Of a DNA stretch of 64,000 nt, positions 9,490 to 21,318 are shown piece by piece. The stretch's first letter is position 1. Every line of letters begins with the position of its first letter. The translations under genes were made by a program, and so were the position numbers. Under the pieces are notes generated by a model. The model had not been told where the DNA came from, ran no database searches, and saw only the letters and a list, made by a program, of their open reading frames with translations. Origin of the DNA: Tillandsia leiboldiana (Eukaryota; Streptophyta; Magnoliopsida; Poales; Bromeliaceae); assembly GCA_029204045.2 (NCBI GenBank), contig JAQNDB010000321.1, positions 33,374 to 97,373 of the forward strand, written 5' to 3'.

Positions 9490-12297
9490 TGTCACGCCCC
9501 CGGGGGTTTTTGAGTCTATTTAAGCGGAAAATCGTGTGTATTTTTTTTTCTTTTAACAAGGTAATTTAAACCTCATCCCCGGTGCGTGCCAGACCGCCAC
9601 ATACACAAATTCTCCCTGTCCGCGGACAGAGTCTCCTTTGTATATGCACAGCGTCTCACTTACAACAACATACATCCAACACCAACCATCAACCATACAA
9701 TAGACATTCAACATCAAGCGGAATAATAAAGCGGCATTAGTGTTTTAGAAAGGATAAAACCAGCAGTTGCAAAACCCGTGCCCACACGACACTTCGTTTT
9801 GAGAAAACCTTTTCGAAGTCATTTAGTTTATCATGAAAACATGCCGCATACAAAAACATCACCAAAAGAACCAAACTATAAACGTACAACTCATCCACAG
9901 TGCTAAATAATACATGTCCACGATTATTGCTACCCACAAGCAAATTAACTAAATGCGTAAAAGAAATGAGATAATGATAATAACCAAGTGTCCTGACTAC
10001 GGCCCTCGCGACGCAGTCTCGACAAACTCCCGGCTAACGCCTCTCGTAGCGCCTGTCACGGAGTGGGTAATGTCAGTGACAAACAAAGTAGATGTCTAAT
10101 AACAATAAGGAATAAGGAGCAAACCGGAAACACCAAAACCATTTCGCTACAACCCTGCACATGTTAAGCTGGGCACCAACCCCAGAATTATCAATTAAAT
10201 TGGGCACCAACCCCAGATTATCTGTCGGAGAGACTAAAGCCTCCCCTCGTGCACAAGTACCTACTTTGATGCATTTACCCCTTCCACGGTGCTGGTGTGC
10301 TATTCCCAGCGGGCGCGAAGGGGTCCTCACGGCACCCACACTTTTGTGAGGAACACGGGTCATACAAGACCACTCTTCCGGAAAAGTACACCCATGCGGA
10401 GGCCAATCCGCCTGTGTACGTGCAGCATCCCAAAACAGATTTGCCGAGATCGGCGTGTCATGAACAATGCGACCGCAGCCGCTTCAATTGTTAGATAAAA
10501 ACACGATTATGCGAAAGGTTAAACTGTCCATCTACTTTGTTAGATAAATTGAGAGCACTTTAATGACGATAGATGCACTTACTGCACTGACTGTATTTAC
10601 AGCAACCGTACCCACCTATTTGGAGAGAGTTCGGAACACCCGAATCTTTCGCGCACCCCCGCTGCGCGTCTGGACCTAAAGAAAGTCCGCACGGATAACT
10701 ATAGTCAAAAGCGTGTACTAACATCCGAAAACACAAGACCCACTTTACTCTTTTCGACGGGAAAGTCCAACAAAACTCAATCCTCAATCGGTAGCCCACT
10801 CGGGGCGTCCCTGGTTAGACCAAGAAGGCCCCGACGGCGGAAATGATGAGAAAAGAGACCCGATGGCCCGCCCCCGACGATTTCGTCGAGGCGCGGAGCG
10901 TCGGCGAAATTATCACCCGACATAATAAAATAATGACCAAGAAGGTCCCAAGTGGCCATGCCAAGGAAGCCACAGAAATAACGATCCCAACGGCGAAAAC
11001 GGCGCTCAAAACGGTGGAAAAACGGACAAAAACGGAGCTACCGATCTTTGGGCTGTCGGGTGGTGCACAGGAGCAACCGTGGACCGGGTTTACGGCATCA
11101 GGCGGCGGCGGCATGCGCCGAGTGCACACAGGAGCGTGCACCAGGCGGGACGGGCCGGGCCGCGCACGGTGCTGGCGCGCGCCGGGTTCACGCATTCGGC
11201 CGCGGCGTCGCGCACCGGGTGCACGCCCAGCGCGTGCACCGTGCTGGACGGGCCGGGCCGGCGCACGGATTTGTGCGCCGGTTCTTGGCCTTCGATGTTG
11301 CAGGCGTGCACCGGGTGCATGCCTGGACCCGTGGACCGCGCTGTACGGAAAAGCACAGTAACCTCCCGTTTCGCGATTTCTTCTCCGTTTGCGCTCCCGT
11401 TTCGCGGTTTCTTCTCCGTTTTCGCTCCCGTGCGACTCCGGCGAAGACCCCGCGACCATTGTAACGGCGGCGGCGGCCTCCCGTTTAAAAACGGCGGCGG
11501 CGGCCTCCCGTTAACCCACTATGTTCCAACGAAACATCCCAAAAATCTCCGAATAAAAACACGATAATTCTAACGACTAAACCAACGATCGACGAACAAC
11601 CAAAACGTCGGTCGGAGGTCCGATAACAAGAACTCGATTAAAGACCACCAAGAACTCAACGAAAGAGATGACGGAAAACTCCCAAATAATTTAAATAAAT
11701 TATTTTACTAACCGAAGATTGACGGGAAGGTTGTCCGGTCGCGTTCTTGCCTTCGGTTCGGTGTCCGGGAAGATCGGGCTCCTTCTCTTTCTCCTTTCCC
11801 TTTCTTCCGGCTAGGGTTCCGTCTTTTCTTTTTTTTTTTTTTCCCCCTCTCTCCGATTAGGGTTTTTTTTTTTTTTTATTTTCTTTTCTTTTCCTTTCCG
11901 ATACTCAGGATCCCTTATATAGTCGTACTTTACCTTTAATTAATTCCTCTTTAATTCGTACGTAAGAGAATTAATTAATTTTCCGTCTGGGATAATTAAT
12001 TAACTAATTAATTATCCCCCACGAGATAAACCACCTTATCTCTAACGGGTGCAAGATATTTAGCACGGATTCCGATGCACGACTAATTACCATATCACTT
12101 TGGGTCCCGTTCAGGGGGTTCCCGATATCGGATTTCAGATCCGATCGCGCCGTCGGCTTTCTTTTTCCGCGCTCTATCGCAGAAAAATACTAGCATTTCA
12201 CAATGGCCAACTTCAAGAATTGAATAATTTTATTTCACTTAAAGGCTTAAATGACTACACGTAAGTCAAAAATATTCCGAAAGGCCGGATCACTACA
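9490..12297 (-). repeat. A2 left (3') LTR (2,808 bp)
   Basis: TGTCACGCCCCCGGGGG at 9490 to GGATCACTACA at 12297. Contains outer stem 9601-9645, GTCAC..GTGAC stem 10055-10080, GGCCAA-loop hairpin 10386-10419, a GC-rich block with GTGCAC palindromes (about 11040-11520), a long pyrimidine tract and a TATA motif at 11914-11921 on the - strand. Confidence 0.95.
10386..10419 (-). promoter_or_regulatory. GGCCAA-loop hairpin, A-family version
   Basis: Arms GTACAC..GTGTAC and inner GCGGA..TCCGC around the loop GGCCAA (+ orientation; UUGGCC in the element RNA). Other A copies: 44-77, 27932-27965, 38658-38691 and 55959-55992. Both arms differ from the B, C and F versions in a paired way. Confidence 0.7.
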
Positions 12298-12506
12298 CCA
12301 CTCACACTTTATAAAAAGTTTCGTCCCGAAACTTAAACTCAACCCTCGCTAACAATTCTGGGAAAACTTCCTTCATTTTCGTCTTGGGTCCCCAAGTCGC
12401 TTCGCGCTCCTCATGGTTACTCCATTACACCCTTACGTAAGGGATTGTCCAGTTGCGGAGTTTCTTTCCCTCCCATGCCAGCCTCCGTATCGAGGTTTGG
12501 CAGTAA

Positions 12507-12826
12507 CGACAACCGGTATGCCACCGGTCTTGACCTGACTCAACCCACCTGGACGTCTAAGGCGTACTGTTACAACGCCTCGGGTCTTGGCCCGACTCAC
12601 CTCACCTAGACGTCCAAGGCATACTGTTACAACGCCTCGGGTCTATTGTCGCAAGGCCGGAAGTTGGACCTATTTAACTCTTAACTAAATAGCCAACAAA
12701 TAAGACAACTAAGTCTTTACCTCCTTACTGGGCAGGAAGGTACAAAGCATTACTTCTAAGGGTTCCTCTGGGGTCGTGGCCAAAATTACTCTTTGTAAGA
12801 GGTCTTCCTTGCTACTACCTCCCTCG
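12507..12826 (-). other. Acquired segment 2 in A2, replacing the integrase tail/chromodomain linker
   Basis: Integrase sequence stops at ...RRFGLRG near 12827, and chromodomain-side sequence resumes near 12505 (KLRNWTIPYV), with about 320 bp of unrelated DNA between. The same segment is in A3 (about 40767-41028) but not in D, C or F. A 57-bp unit is duplicated in A2 (12530-12643) and single in A3. One frame reads a short run including KEDLLQRVILATTPEEPLEV; I do not recognise it. The flanking chromodomain remnant (12340-12505) has an in-frame stop. Confidence 0.7.
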
Positions 12827-15166
12827 TAAGCCGAAGCGTCTGTTCCCCTTGGAGGGCGAAACTCGGAGTAACGCATGCTCACCCACCATGAACTCTAAGT
12901 CTCGGCGTCTGTTGTCCGCGTAGCTTTTCTGTCCGCTCTGGGCGGTCAGCAGCCTTTGTCTAATCAATCGCGCCTTTGCTTCGGTCTCCTCCACCAAATC
13001 TGGCCCCAGAATCTTACGCTCACCCAGGTCGTCCCAGCATATTGGAGACCGACAGCGGCGTCCGTACAGGGCCTCGTATGGTGCCATCTGAATGCTGGCC
13101 TGGTAACTGTTATTATAGGCAAATTCCACTAGGGGCAAACACCGTGCCCATCCTTCGCCCAGGTCTAAAACGCATGCCCGAAGCATGTCCTCCACAATTT
13201 GTATCACCCGCTCTGATTGTCCGTCGGTCTGCGGGTGAAAAGCCGTACTGAAGTGCAACTTGGTTCCCATTGCTCGCCGCAGGCTCTGCCAAAAGTTTGA
13301 CACAAATCGTGTGTCCCTGTCCGACGTGATGGACGTCGGCACCCCATGCAACCTTACTATCTCGTTGATGTAGGTTTGCGCCAGTCGTTCCCGCGCCCAC
13401 GTCGTGTGTATGGGCAGAAAGTGGGCCGATTTCGTCAGACGGTCCACGATTACCCATATTGCATCGTGTCCCTGTGACGATCTCGGGGACCCGGTCACAA
13501 AATCCATGGTAATCATGTCCCACTTCCACACGGGTACCGGTAAGGGTTGCAATTTTCCTGCTGGACGCTCGTGCTTGGCCTTCACTCGTTGGCACACCAG
13601 GCAGTGTGCCACAAACCGAGTCACGTCTCCCTTCATTTTGGGCCACCAGAAGGTTTGATTGACGTCCTTGTACATCTTCGTTCCCCCGGGATGCGCTGTA
13701 TATGGAGCGGTATGCGCCTCCCGCAGGATTTCCTCTTTGAGTTCCGGTAGATCCGGCACGCAGATTCGTCCCCGAAATCGTATCGTGCCGTCGGAGTTTA
13801 CTGCGAAGTCTCCTCCTTGGTCGGCAGTCACTCTACTTCGCACCAGCTGGAGTTGGTCATCAGTTGACTGCCCCTCGAGAATTCTGTCAAGCAGGGTAGG
13901 TCTGACCACCAGTGTCAGAAGTCGTTCGACTGTACCCGCCGGCACTACCTCTAGTCTTAGTTGCGAAAATTCCGCAATCAGACTATCTTGTTGGGTGATG
14001 GCACCTACCCCTGCTTTCTCGGCCTGCCCCTTACGGCTCAGGGCGTCGGCCACCACATTTGCCTTTCCCGGGTGGTAGTGGATCGTTAAATCGTAATCCT
14101 TCAATAGCTCGAGCCATCGTCTTTGTTGCAAATTTAACTCCTTTTGGGTGAAAAGATACTTAAGACTTTTATGATCCGAGTACACATTGCAGTGTGCCCC
14201 GTACAGGTAGTGTCTCCAAAGCTTGAGGACGAACACAACCGCTGCGAGTTCTAAATCGTGCACGGGGTAGTTTCGCTCGTATTCTTTGAGCTGCCTTAAC
14301 GCATAGGCTATAACCTTCCCCCGTTGCATGAGCACTCCACCCAGTCCGTTTCGCGACGCATTGCAATACACTTCATAATCCTCCCCTGGTTCCGGCAGGG
14401 CGAGGATCGGAGCTCGCGTCAATCTATCCTTGAGCTCCTCGAAGCTCCTCTGACATTTGTCCGTCCAGATGAACTTTTCCCCCTTTTTAGTCAAGCGGTT
14501 TAAGGGGGCGGCTATCCTGGAGAAACCCTCCAGGAAGCGCCGGTAGTACCCGGCTAATCCTAGAAAGCTTCGAACCTCCGTCACCGTCGTCGGTTGGGAC
14601 CAGTCCGTCACCGAATCTATCTTCTTCGGATCGACTGCGACCCCAGCCGCCGAGATTACATGTCCCAAGAAGCCAACCTCTCGGAGCCAAAACTCACACT
14701 TTTTGAGTTTGGCGTAGAGTTTCTGTTCCCGTAGGGTCTGGAGGACGGTGCGCAGATGTTCTTCATGTTCCTCATCTGTACGGGAATAGATGAGGATATC
14801 GTCGATGAAGACCACCACGAATAAATCCAGAAAGGGTTTGAACACCCTGTTCATCATGTCCATGAACACTGCCGGGGCATTCGTGAGCCCGAACGGGATT
14901 ACAGTAAATTCGTAATGACCGTAGCGAGTCCGAAAAGCCGTTTTGGGGATGTCCTCCCCCTTTACTTGGACCTGATGATAGCCCGACTGCAGGTCAATCT
15001 TTGAAAACACCGTCGCCCCCTGTAATTGGTCAAAAAGGTCGTCGATCCTTGGCAGGGGGTACTTGTTCTTAACGGTGACCTTATTTATCTCCCGGTAGTC
15101 GATACACAACCGGAGACTTCCGTCCTTCTTTCTCACAAACAGGACGGGCGCGCCCCAGGGCGACAC
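12815..15166 (-). pseudogene. A2 pol: RT, RNase H and integrase, split by B
   Basis: An uninterrupted frame of about 780 codons. It has RT from SPWGAPVLFVRKKDG, through LCIDYREINK and the catalytic VVFIDDILIY, to the RNase H with DLELAAVVF and the usual ADALSRK end. Integrase has the zinc region ending CLVC, then catalytic Asp in ITMDFVTG, Asp in TSDRDTRF and Glu in FHPQTDGQSERV. One substitution changes the first RNase H Asp motif from YCDAS to YCNAS, which should remove a metal-binding residue. The frame starts at the B insertion (15167) and ends at acquired segment 2, so the integrase C-terminal fold and chromodomain are lost. Confidence 0.9.
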
Positions 15167-15231
15167 TGTCACGCCCCGGGGGTTTGTTTTAGCGGAAACG
15201 ATTCATAAAGGTCGAATATTTGACGTGTAAA

Positions 15232-15262
<31 letters not shown>

Positions 15263-15460
15263 GAACCCCTCCTCCCCGGCACGTGCCCAGACCCGCCACA
15301 CACACAGGATCACTCTGCAAACGGACAGAGTCTCCCCTGTATGTGCACGGCGTAGCGTTCAGTACATGTTCCAACATACACAACCAATCAATCACAACAA
15401 TCATCCACAACCAACCAGCATTCTAAACTAATAAAAGAAGAACATATGGCCGATCAGTTT

Positions 15461-15676
15461 GGAAAGGATAAATCCATAGTTTTTGAAAGAGCGCCTACCC
15501 GGCGCTTACGTTTTTGAAGGCTAGTTTCGAAGTCAGCATAAATCCACAAGGTTCGAAAGCGGTGCCCACCCGACACCAAGTTTTGAAATCCCTTTCGCAA
15601 TCCATAAATCCACAGGGTTTTGAAACCAGTGCCCACACGACACTTAGATTTTAAAAACGGTTTTCGCAATCTTTTC
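15461..15676 (-). repeat. Three tandem units of the U5 hairpin repeat in B
   Basis: Diverged units of about 70 bp, each with a pair of short complementary arms around CCCACACGA or a variant: AGCGCC..GGCGCT, GGTG..CACC and AGTG..CACT. A second copy is in the right LTR (about 21610-21826). Confidence 0.65.
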
Positions 15677-16239
15677 TTTGGTTTCTGCCTTTTTGATTTT
15701 TAAATGGCCGATAGAAATAAAAGGGAAAGTAATGCACAAGGGGCACTAAATGCAACCCGTACCGACATCCACGCCGACCCCACGAGGGTATCGCGAACCT
15801 CTCACATAACTACAATGCAATGAAAAGCGAGAATAAAAGAAGAAATACAGTCCAGGGTCCCCAGCGACCCAGCTGCTCCTGTCCCGTCCTCACCACCGCC
15901 TACCTCTCCCCCCGTCCGAACCCTGTCACGAAGTGGGGTGTCAGTGACGCAAAAATAGTAGAGCAGGAGAATATAGTAAAACAAACCGTGAAGACCACCG
16001 GAGCAACCGCCCTCCCAAGGAGGAAAAGCAACCTGTACACCTGCATCCTGTAATACCCGGACACGTCGGACAGCTAAACCGACGGCCCATACCGTACCTG
16101 CAGAAACCCGACCACGCCGGACAACTAAACCGACGGGTCGCACCGCTCGCACCTCGGCGCCTCAACCCCACCACTAATAAGGGGCCCCACTACGTCACCT
16201 CGTGGGTATACACGGGTCATAGACCACTTTTCTGGAAAA

Positions 16240-16274
16240 GCGCACCCTTTGCGGTGGCCAAACCGCGGGTGCGC
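16240..16274 (-). promoter_or_regulatory. GGCCAA-loop hairpin, B version
   Basis: Arms GCGCACCC..GGGTGCGC and inner GCGGT..ACCGC around the loop GGCCAA. The right LTR copy is at 22390-22424. Confidence 0.7.
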
Positions 16275-19200
16275 GTGTGGCAACCTCGAGCCAAGTAACC
16301 GTAACCACCATCATGTCAGCATCATAATATAAATAACAAGAGTAATGAGGTAAAGTGCATAATCGAAAGCAAGGTAATAATACGCGCACTCGAAGGTGGC
16401 CCGCTGACATATAATGGTTAAAAAGAGAACAACCGTCGGTAACCGACGCTAAACACTATAGAGAACCCACTAACATGCATAAGCTATCGCTCATCATTAT
16501 TTAACCCCAGTACACTTAAAATAGACCCCGTCCAATATGATAGAATTTAGAGGCTAGGAATAAGGTAAAAACAACCCACCTGAATGTAGGCCGATCCCGA
16601 ACTCCCGCTAGACTGCCGAGAGGCTGGCGCTGAACAACTGGGCCCTGAACAAGGGCTAGAATCAGTAATAGACTCACACAAACCCATCCCGATGACACAA
16701 CAGTAATGCGATGCTAATAAGGAGCAATGTCGTCGATTTATTGAATACAAATCCGATTTCCGATTAGCGAGAGTCCACGGGACTCTAACAAAGTGTCTAG
16801 TGGTGTAAAAAAAAACACTGTCTAAAGTCAGCCTGTGTGTCTAATTTGCAATTAGGTCCGAAGTATAATTCAATTCGCATTATTATCCTATTTTATTATC
16901 CGTTTCGACTCGTTCTTGAAATCCGGGGGTCCAAAATTGACGCCGTAAGTTTCAGCGTGTTCATTACGGCGAGACCCAGGCCGTGCTTACAAGTTTGGAC
17001 TGCCACGGATCCCGAGGGCAAAGTTGGCCCAACAATCACTAAGCCCAATAAGCCACTATGCTAAAACTTAATTAATACGTGACCAACACGGAGAGTTAGC
17101 CAGAGCATGGTGATCAGCATGGACCAGGTACAACGGGGCTCACCTGAGGCTTGCCGGAGGTTGGCCGGAGCAGTGGCCGGAGCAGCACCACCCACAAGGT
17201 CCCAGCTCGGGTTGGGTGTTCTTGAAGCAACACAGGTGCAGACCTGCTCCAGAGGTGAGCATCAGCTAAGGAGGTGTCCCAGAAGAGGTTTAGTGCATGC
17301 GGGGTCGAGCCCCGGCGGCCGGAGGCGGCGGCGGCTGGAGCTAAGCCCGTAGTAGTGATTTCGGGTGCAAGAATTAAGTCCATGGAACCGGGGCCCTTTT
17401 GACCCAACCTAAAACAATGGGGAGCGAGAGGAGGTCATCTAGGTCTTACCTGGATGGTTACCGGAGTCCCGAGTCGCCGGGGATCGCCGGAGCTAAACTT
17501 GAAGGCAATTCGGGTGCAACTGTGGTGGCAAGAAACCCGACGTCAAGATCCTCATGCAACACGATGGAAAGACTCTAGAGGATCATAGGAGCCTACCTGA
17601 GTGGTTTCCGGGCGACTGGAGGCGGCGGCGTGGCGCGGCGGAGGAGCTCGGGCAAGCTCGGAGGAGCTTTAATGGCGGATTCCGGCCGGCTAGGTTCTGG
17701 CCAGTGGGACTTGGACCAAAAGGTTCCATTCGGTGCCAGGAGTCTCGGTGCAGAGGTGGCCGGCGTCGGAAGGCCGCGACGGCGCCGGACGGCCGTGATC
17801 GGCCGAAGGTGGAGAAAACCGGGTTCTAGGGCTTCTCCGCGCAGCTTAACCACTCACCCGATCATCTTGAAACTTCGCGCGTAGTGAGCAGTCACCAAGG
17901 AGAAGAGGATCAACGGCTCTGATCCGAGGTTCAATGGTTGGAAAAATCGGAAACCGAGTTCGTCGGAAAACGATAATTTCCGGTGAACCTAGCCTTTGCC
18001 GGCAACGGGGACGGCGGCGAGGGCTCGGGTTGCGTAGGGAGGATCCCCTCGACGTCAGGAAGACTTCTCAAGGATCAAAAACCCAAAAGTTTAAAGTCTT
18101 TTCCAACCTTTCTCTTCGCCGGAGTTTGGAAGGAGGAGGTCGTCTCACTCAGCGGCGTTCGGCGGCGACTAGGGCTGGGTCCAACGCAGCTTGGTTGCGG
18201 CATCACAGGGGAGTCCTCAGATGAGTTATTGATCGACCAAGACACCCCCGAGAACCCTTCACTCCAAGTCACCCGCGATCAAGGTGATTCTTGATCTTCT
18301 TCTCCGGCGACGTGGTGGCGGCCGGTGCGAAGCTTCGGTTGCGTGGAGTGCGTAGAGAGAGAGAGGAGAGGGTTCTGTTGGAGTGTGCGGCTAAGGGCTG
18401 AGGGCTACGAGGGTTTTTTTTTTGGAAAACCCTAGCTCGAGTGGCATGGTTATATAGGGTTTTGCTACAATTACAAGGTAGTCCCTCTACACTTGGTATT
18501 TTGGGTTCAGACCCCTCACCGTGGCTTTTATTCACATCTAGGTCCCTCTCCCATGAGTGGCACGCTTTCCGAGGCAACAAATATCGGGGGTTCTATACAA
18601 TTTTTGCATTTTTTCGACGCATTTCACGCTTTTCGAGGCGATCCGGTCGTCGAAACGAAAAATGGACTGCGCCATGGCGTCCGGCTCGACGAGGCCTATC
18701 AGGTAGCGATCTCTGATTTTCGCGAAACTGCCCGGATAAAATCTCGGTCCATAATAACTGTGTCAAAATACAGTTTTCGCGCTTTTCGAGATTCCAGGGT
18801 CGTCAAACAGAATTTTCGACTGCGCCACTGCGTTCAGAACATCGAAACCGTTCGAAATGACTACCTGGATCACTATATTCGGATTCCGAACAGTGAATTA
18901 GTCAATGTTGTATTCGTCGGGTCTCGAAAACCAGGGTTACTGTTCATCTACAGTAACTCACGTAAGTGCACTGTGCACAGAGGACACTGTTACATTGGTC
19001 GCGAGATTCGTCCACTTCTTAGTTGAATTCTGGAAGATCCGACCGTCAGATCGAAAAGTGCTGAATATGAATCTCGCTCAGTTCGACGAGACGATCCCAA
19101 CGGTCAACTCGGATTTCCAAGATCATGTCCGGATTGGAAAGTAGCCTTTTTGTCTCGTAAAACGTGCAACTCGCACACTGGCAATTGACTAGATAAATCA

Positions 19201-21070
19201 ACATAGGTCTTTTGAATTCAAAAACCAGGTCAAAATTCACTTTTAGACTATTTATTAAAATAAAATATTTTGAGTTTTTACATCACTTACAACTTAAAAG
19301 AAGTTTCGTCCCCGAAACTTACAACTTAAAAGAAGTTTCGTCCCCGAAACTTACAACTTAAAAAGTTTCATTCCCGGAGCTTACAGCCTGAAGTCATACT
19401 CTATGAAAATGCTCAAAAAGTTTAATCGAGGGCTACAAGTCAGTCGCAAGGTATCTACAACTCTAAGGCTACTAATTTAGACCCAATCTGGTACTCCTCA
19501 TTATAGGGCAGAGTATTTCCTCAGTTCTTTCGACCGTCCGTTGCCTGCAGCCAACGTGCTTACCAAAAGAACAGCGGAATACTAAAGGTTTGTCGCCAAC
19601 AACAAGTTGGGGACGCAACTCCCACCAGAAGGTATATCACATACTTCCCAACACAATCTCAGTGCCAAAACATAACCTTTATCGAGGATTACTACCGCCT
19701 CGTGGTCACAAACATCGCCATGACTAACACTTAGGCGAGTCCACGTCGATCCACAAAACCTGTGCAAAAGGTGGGGTCAATTTGCATCCGTCCCAAAACA
19801 GGGTTACCATCGGGCCCATAGGCCAACGAATTAAGACACGGGGACACTGAAGGGTCAGCAACTTGTTCAACCTCTAAGCAAACTGTGAGGCTAGTGCAAC
19901 AATAGCAGTCATCTACTGCTGTGCCATCAGCTGGACGATTACGAAGAGAACAGTGATTTAACCCTTAACCGCCGTAACTGATCCGAGCACTCTGGCCCCA
20001 TTGAAACATCAAGCCCACAGCCGAAACCCTGGCCGCGGCTAACCCTGCACTAACAACGATCCCAAAAATCAGAGTGCGTACGACTAATGACCGAAACAAC
20101 GAGACTCAACTGTGTGAAACACACCTGGGCTCCAAACCCCTATGCCAATACCCTGCGCTCTCTCGTGAACGCAAGTCACCCTAGGGCTCGTTCCTAACCA
20201 AATACCCAGGTATCGGATCGGAAAGGCGGAAATTGTGCATCGGAAACTGTGCAATTCACGCGCCGGCATGCAAATCGCTAAGGTTAGATCTGCTTCCTCG
20301 CCCGCAAGCACACTAGAATTTCTCGAGCGCTACATCACTCACACCTTAAAAGAAGTTTCATCCCCGAAACTTAAATACGCCAGGAATCCAATACATGGGA
20401 AAAGTGGCCAAACATGTCCGACTTGCGCTTCCCACTGGCCTTGCGCCCCTCGTGATCTGTACTGCTTCACAATCACAAACTCGCAACCCAAAACCTCCAG
20501 ACTATGCCTTGGTCATGGGGAGCTGGCGACGAAACCCAGGGAGCACGGTCCTACTCCCGTCTTGGCACCCAAGGGGGTGCGACACTCTGATTAACCTCTA
20601 CCGCTCGGTCCCAATCTATTGCCCTTCCAAGCACCATACACTGAGCCGAGCTGCGTACCCCCAGACCAACGATCACATTCCCCACTAGGAGTATTTAAGC
20701 TCTAGGTCCGCTCAACAAAAGGAAGAATCAAGCCCAAACGAACAAGATTTGCTAGTCCCGGTGGTCTCTTTTCTCAACCCCAGGGGGAATCCCAAGACCC
20801 CCACAACAACACTACTACACGAGCCCAAGCAACACGACTACATAAACGCGACAACCGAGCTAAAACGAGAAACAAAACTTAACCCGTACTCACACACCCC
20901 ACAAGTCAGTTCTAGACTCCGCTAGTATAGCACTTAACCAACTATCTAGAAAACGGGACATATACTTTTCCCCCGCTCCCCCGATCACTCGCGTTCTACG
21001 CTTCTATGCCTTATTCAATTCATTCATTCGTAGCTAAGTGTGGTATCTCCGTGGATGTCGGACACTGACT

Positions 21071-21104
21071 CTGCGTCCCCGGCCGATGATCTAGTACGGG
21101 CCAT
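21071..21104 (-). pseudogene. B gag start remnant (about 11 codons)
   Basis: From ATG 21104 the - strand encodes MARTRSSAGDA, nearly the same as the start of F gag (MARTRSSAEDA). It then joins unrelated leader-like sequence. This shows that B descends from a gag-bearing relative by internal deletion. Confidence 0.8.
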
Positions 21105-21300
21105 GTCTGTCACACATCACAAGAGTCAACTTTAGACTACCCTACTAACAACAACCATAAAGTGAGAGAAAGGACTCAACATTTTCCCCCCCCTCGGTCA
21201 CTCACGTTCTACAGTCCTATGCCCTACCCATTTCATTCGTATGTAGGCATGTGAGGGTTGTCCACGGATGTCGGCACTAACTGTTGTGATTGAAAGAACG

Positions 21301-21311
21301 CTCTGATACCA
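21301..21311 (-). promoter_or_regulatory. B primer binding site (tRNA-Met)
   Basis: The - strand reads TGGTATCAGAG, 7 bases inside the LTR end at 21319, with the same GATTAAA spacer as A2. Confidence 0.88.
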
Positions 21312-21318
21312 TTTAATC

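Larger units (their letters stand above)
15167..19282 (-). repeat. B left (3') LTR (4,116 bp)
   Basis: TGTCACGCCCCGGGGG at 15167 to GTTTTTACA at 19282. Includes outer stem 15299-15345, three tandem U5 hairpin units (15461-15676), GTCAC..GTGAC stem 15925-15948, GGCCAA-loop hairpin 16240-16274 and a GC-rich block (17130-18200). A TATA motif (TATATAAC, - strand) lies at 18449-18456. The LTR carries no convincing gene. Confidence 0.93.
19283..21318 (-). other. B internal region, non-coding
   Basis: From the 5' (right) side: PBS at 21301-21311, a leader like that of F, a gag start remnant (21071-21104), then a second leader-like copy (about 20930-21070). Beyond this lie about 1.5 kb in which I see no domain, RNA gene or long frame. 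The 3' end holds several copies of the hairpin that normally occurs once beside the PPT (19301-19320, 19333-19352, a degenerate one at 19363-19382, and one at 20353-20372). Confidence 0.8.

Noticed and set aside
12298..12815. An envelope-like gene or extra ORF downstream of integrase in A2
   Set aside because: No signal peptide or membrane segment; the stretch is acquired segment 2 plus a decayed chromodomain.
16516..19144. Candidate small genes in the B LTR (for example frames at 18493-19026 and 17983-18294)
   Set aside because: Identical in both LTR copies simply because they are an LTR pair; no recognisable domain, and the promoter direction is the opposite strand for the longest of them.
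21301..21311. tRNA gene fragments suggested by CTCTGATACCA
   Set aside because: Only the 11-12 bases complementary to the tRNA-Met 3' end are present, directly beside LTR ends: primer binding sites, not tRNA genes.
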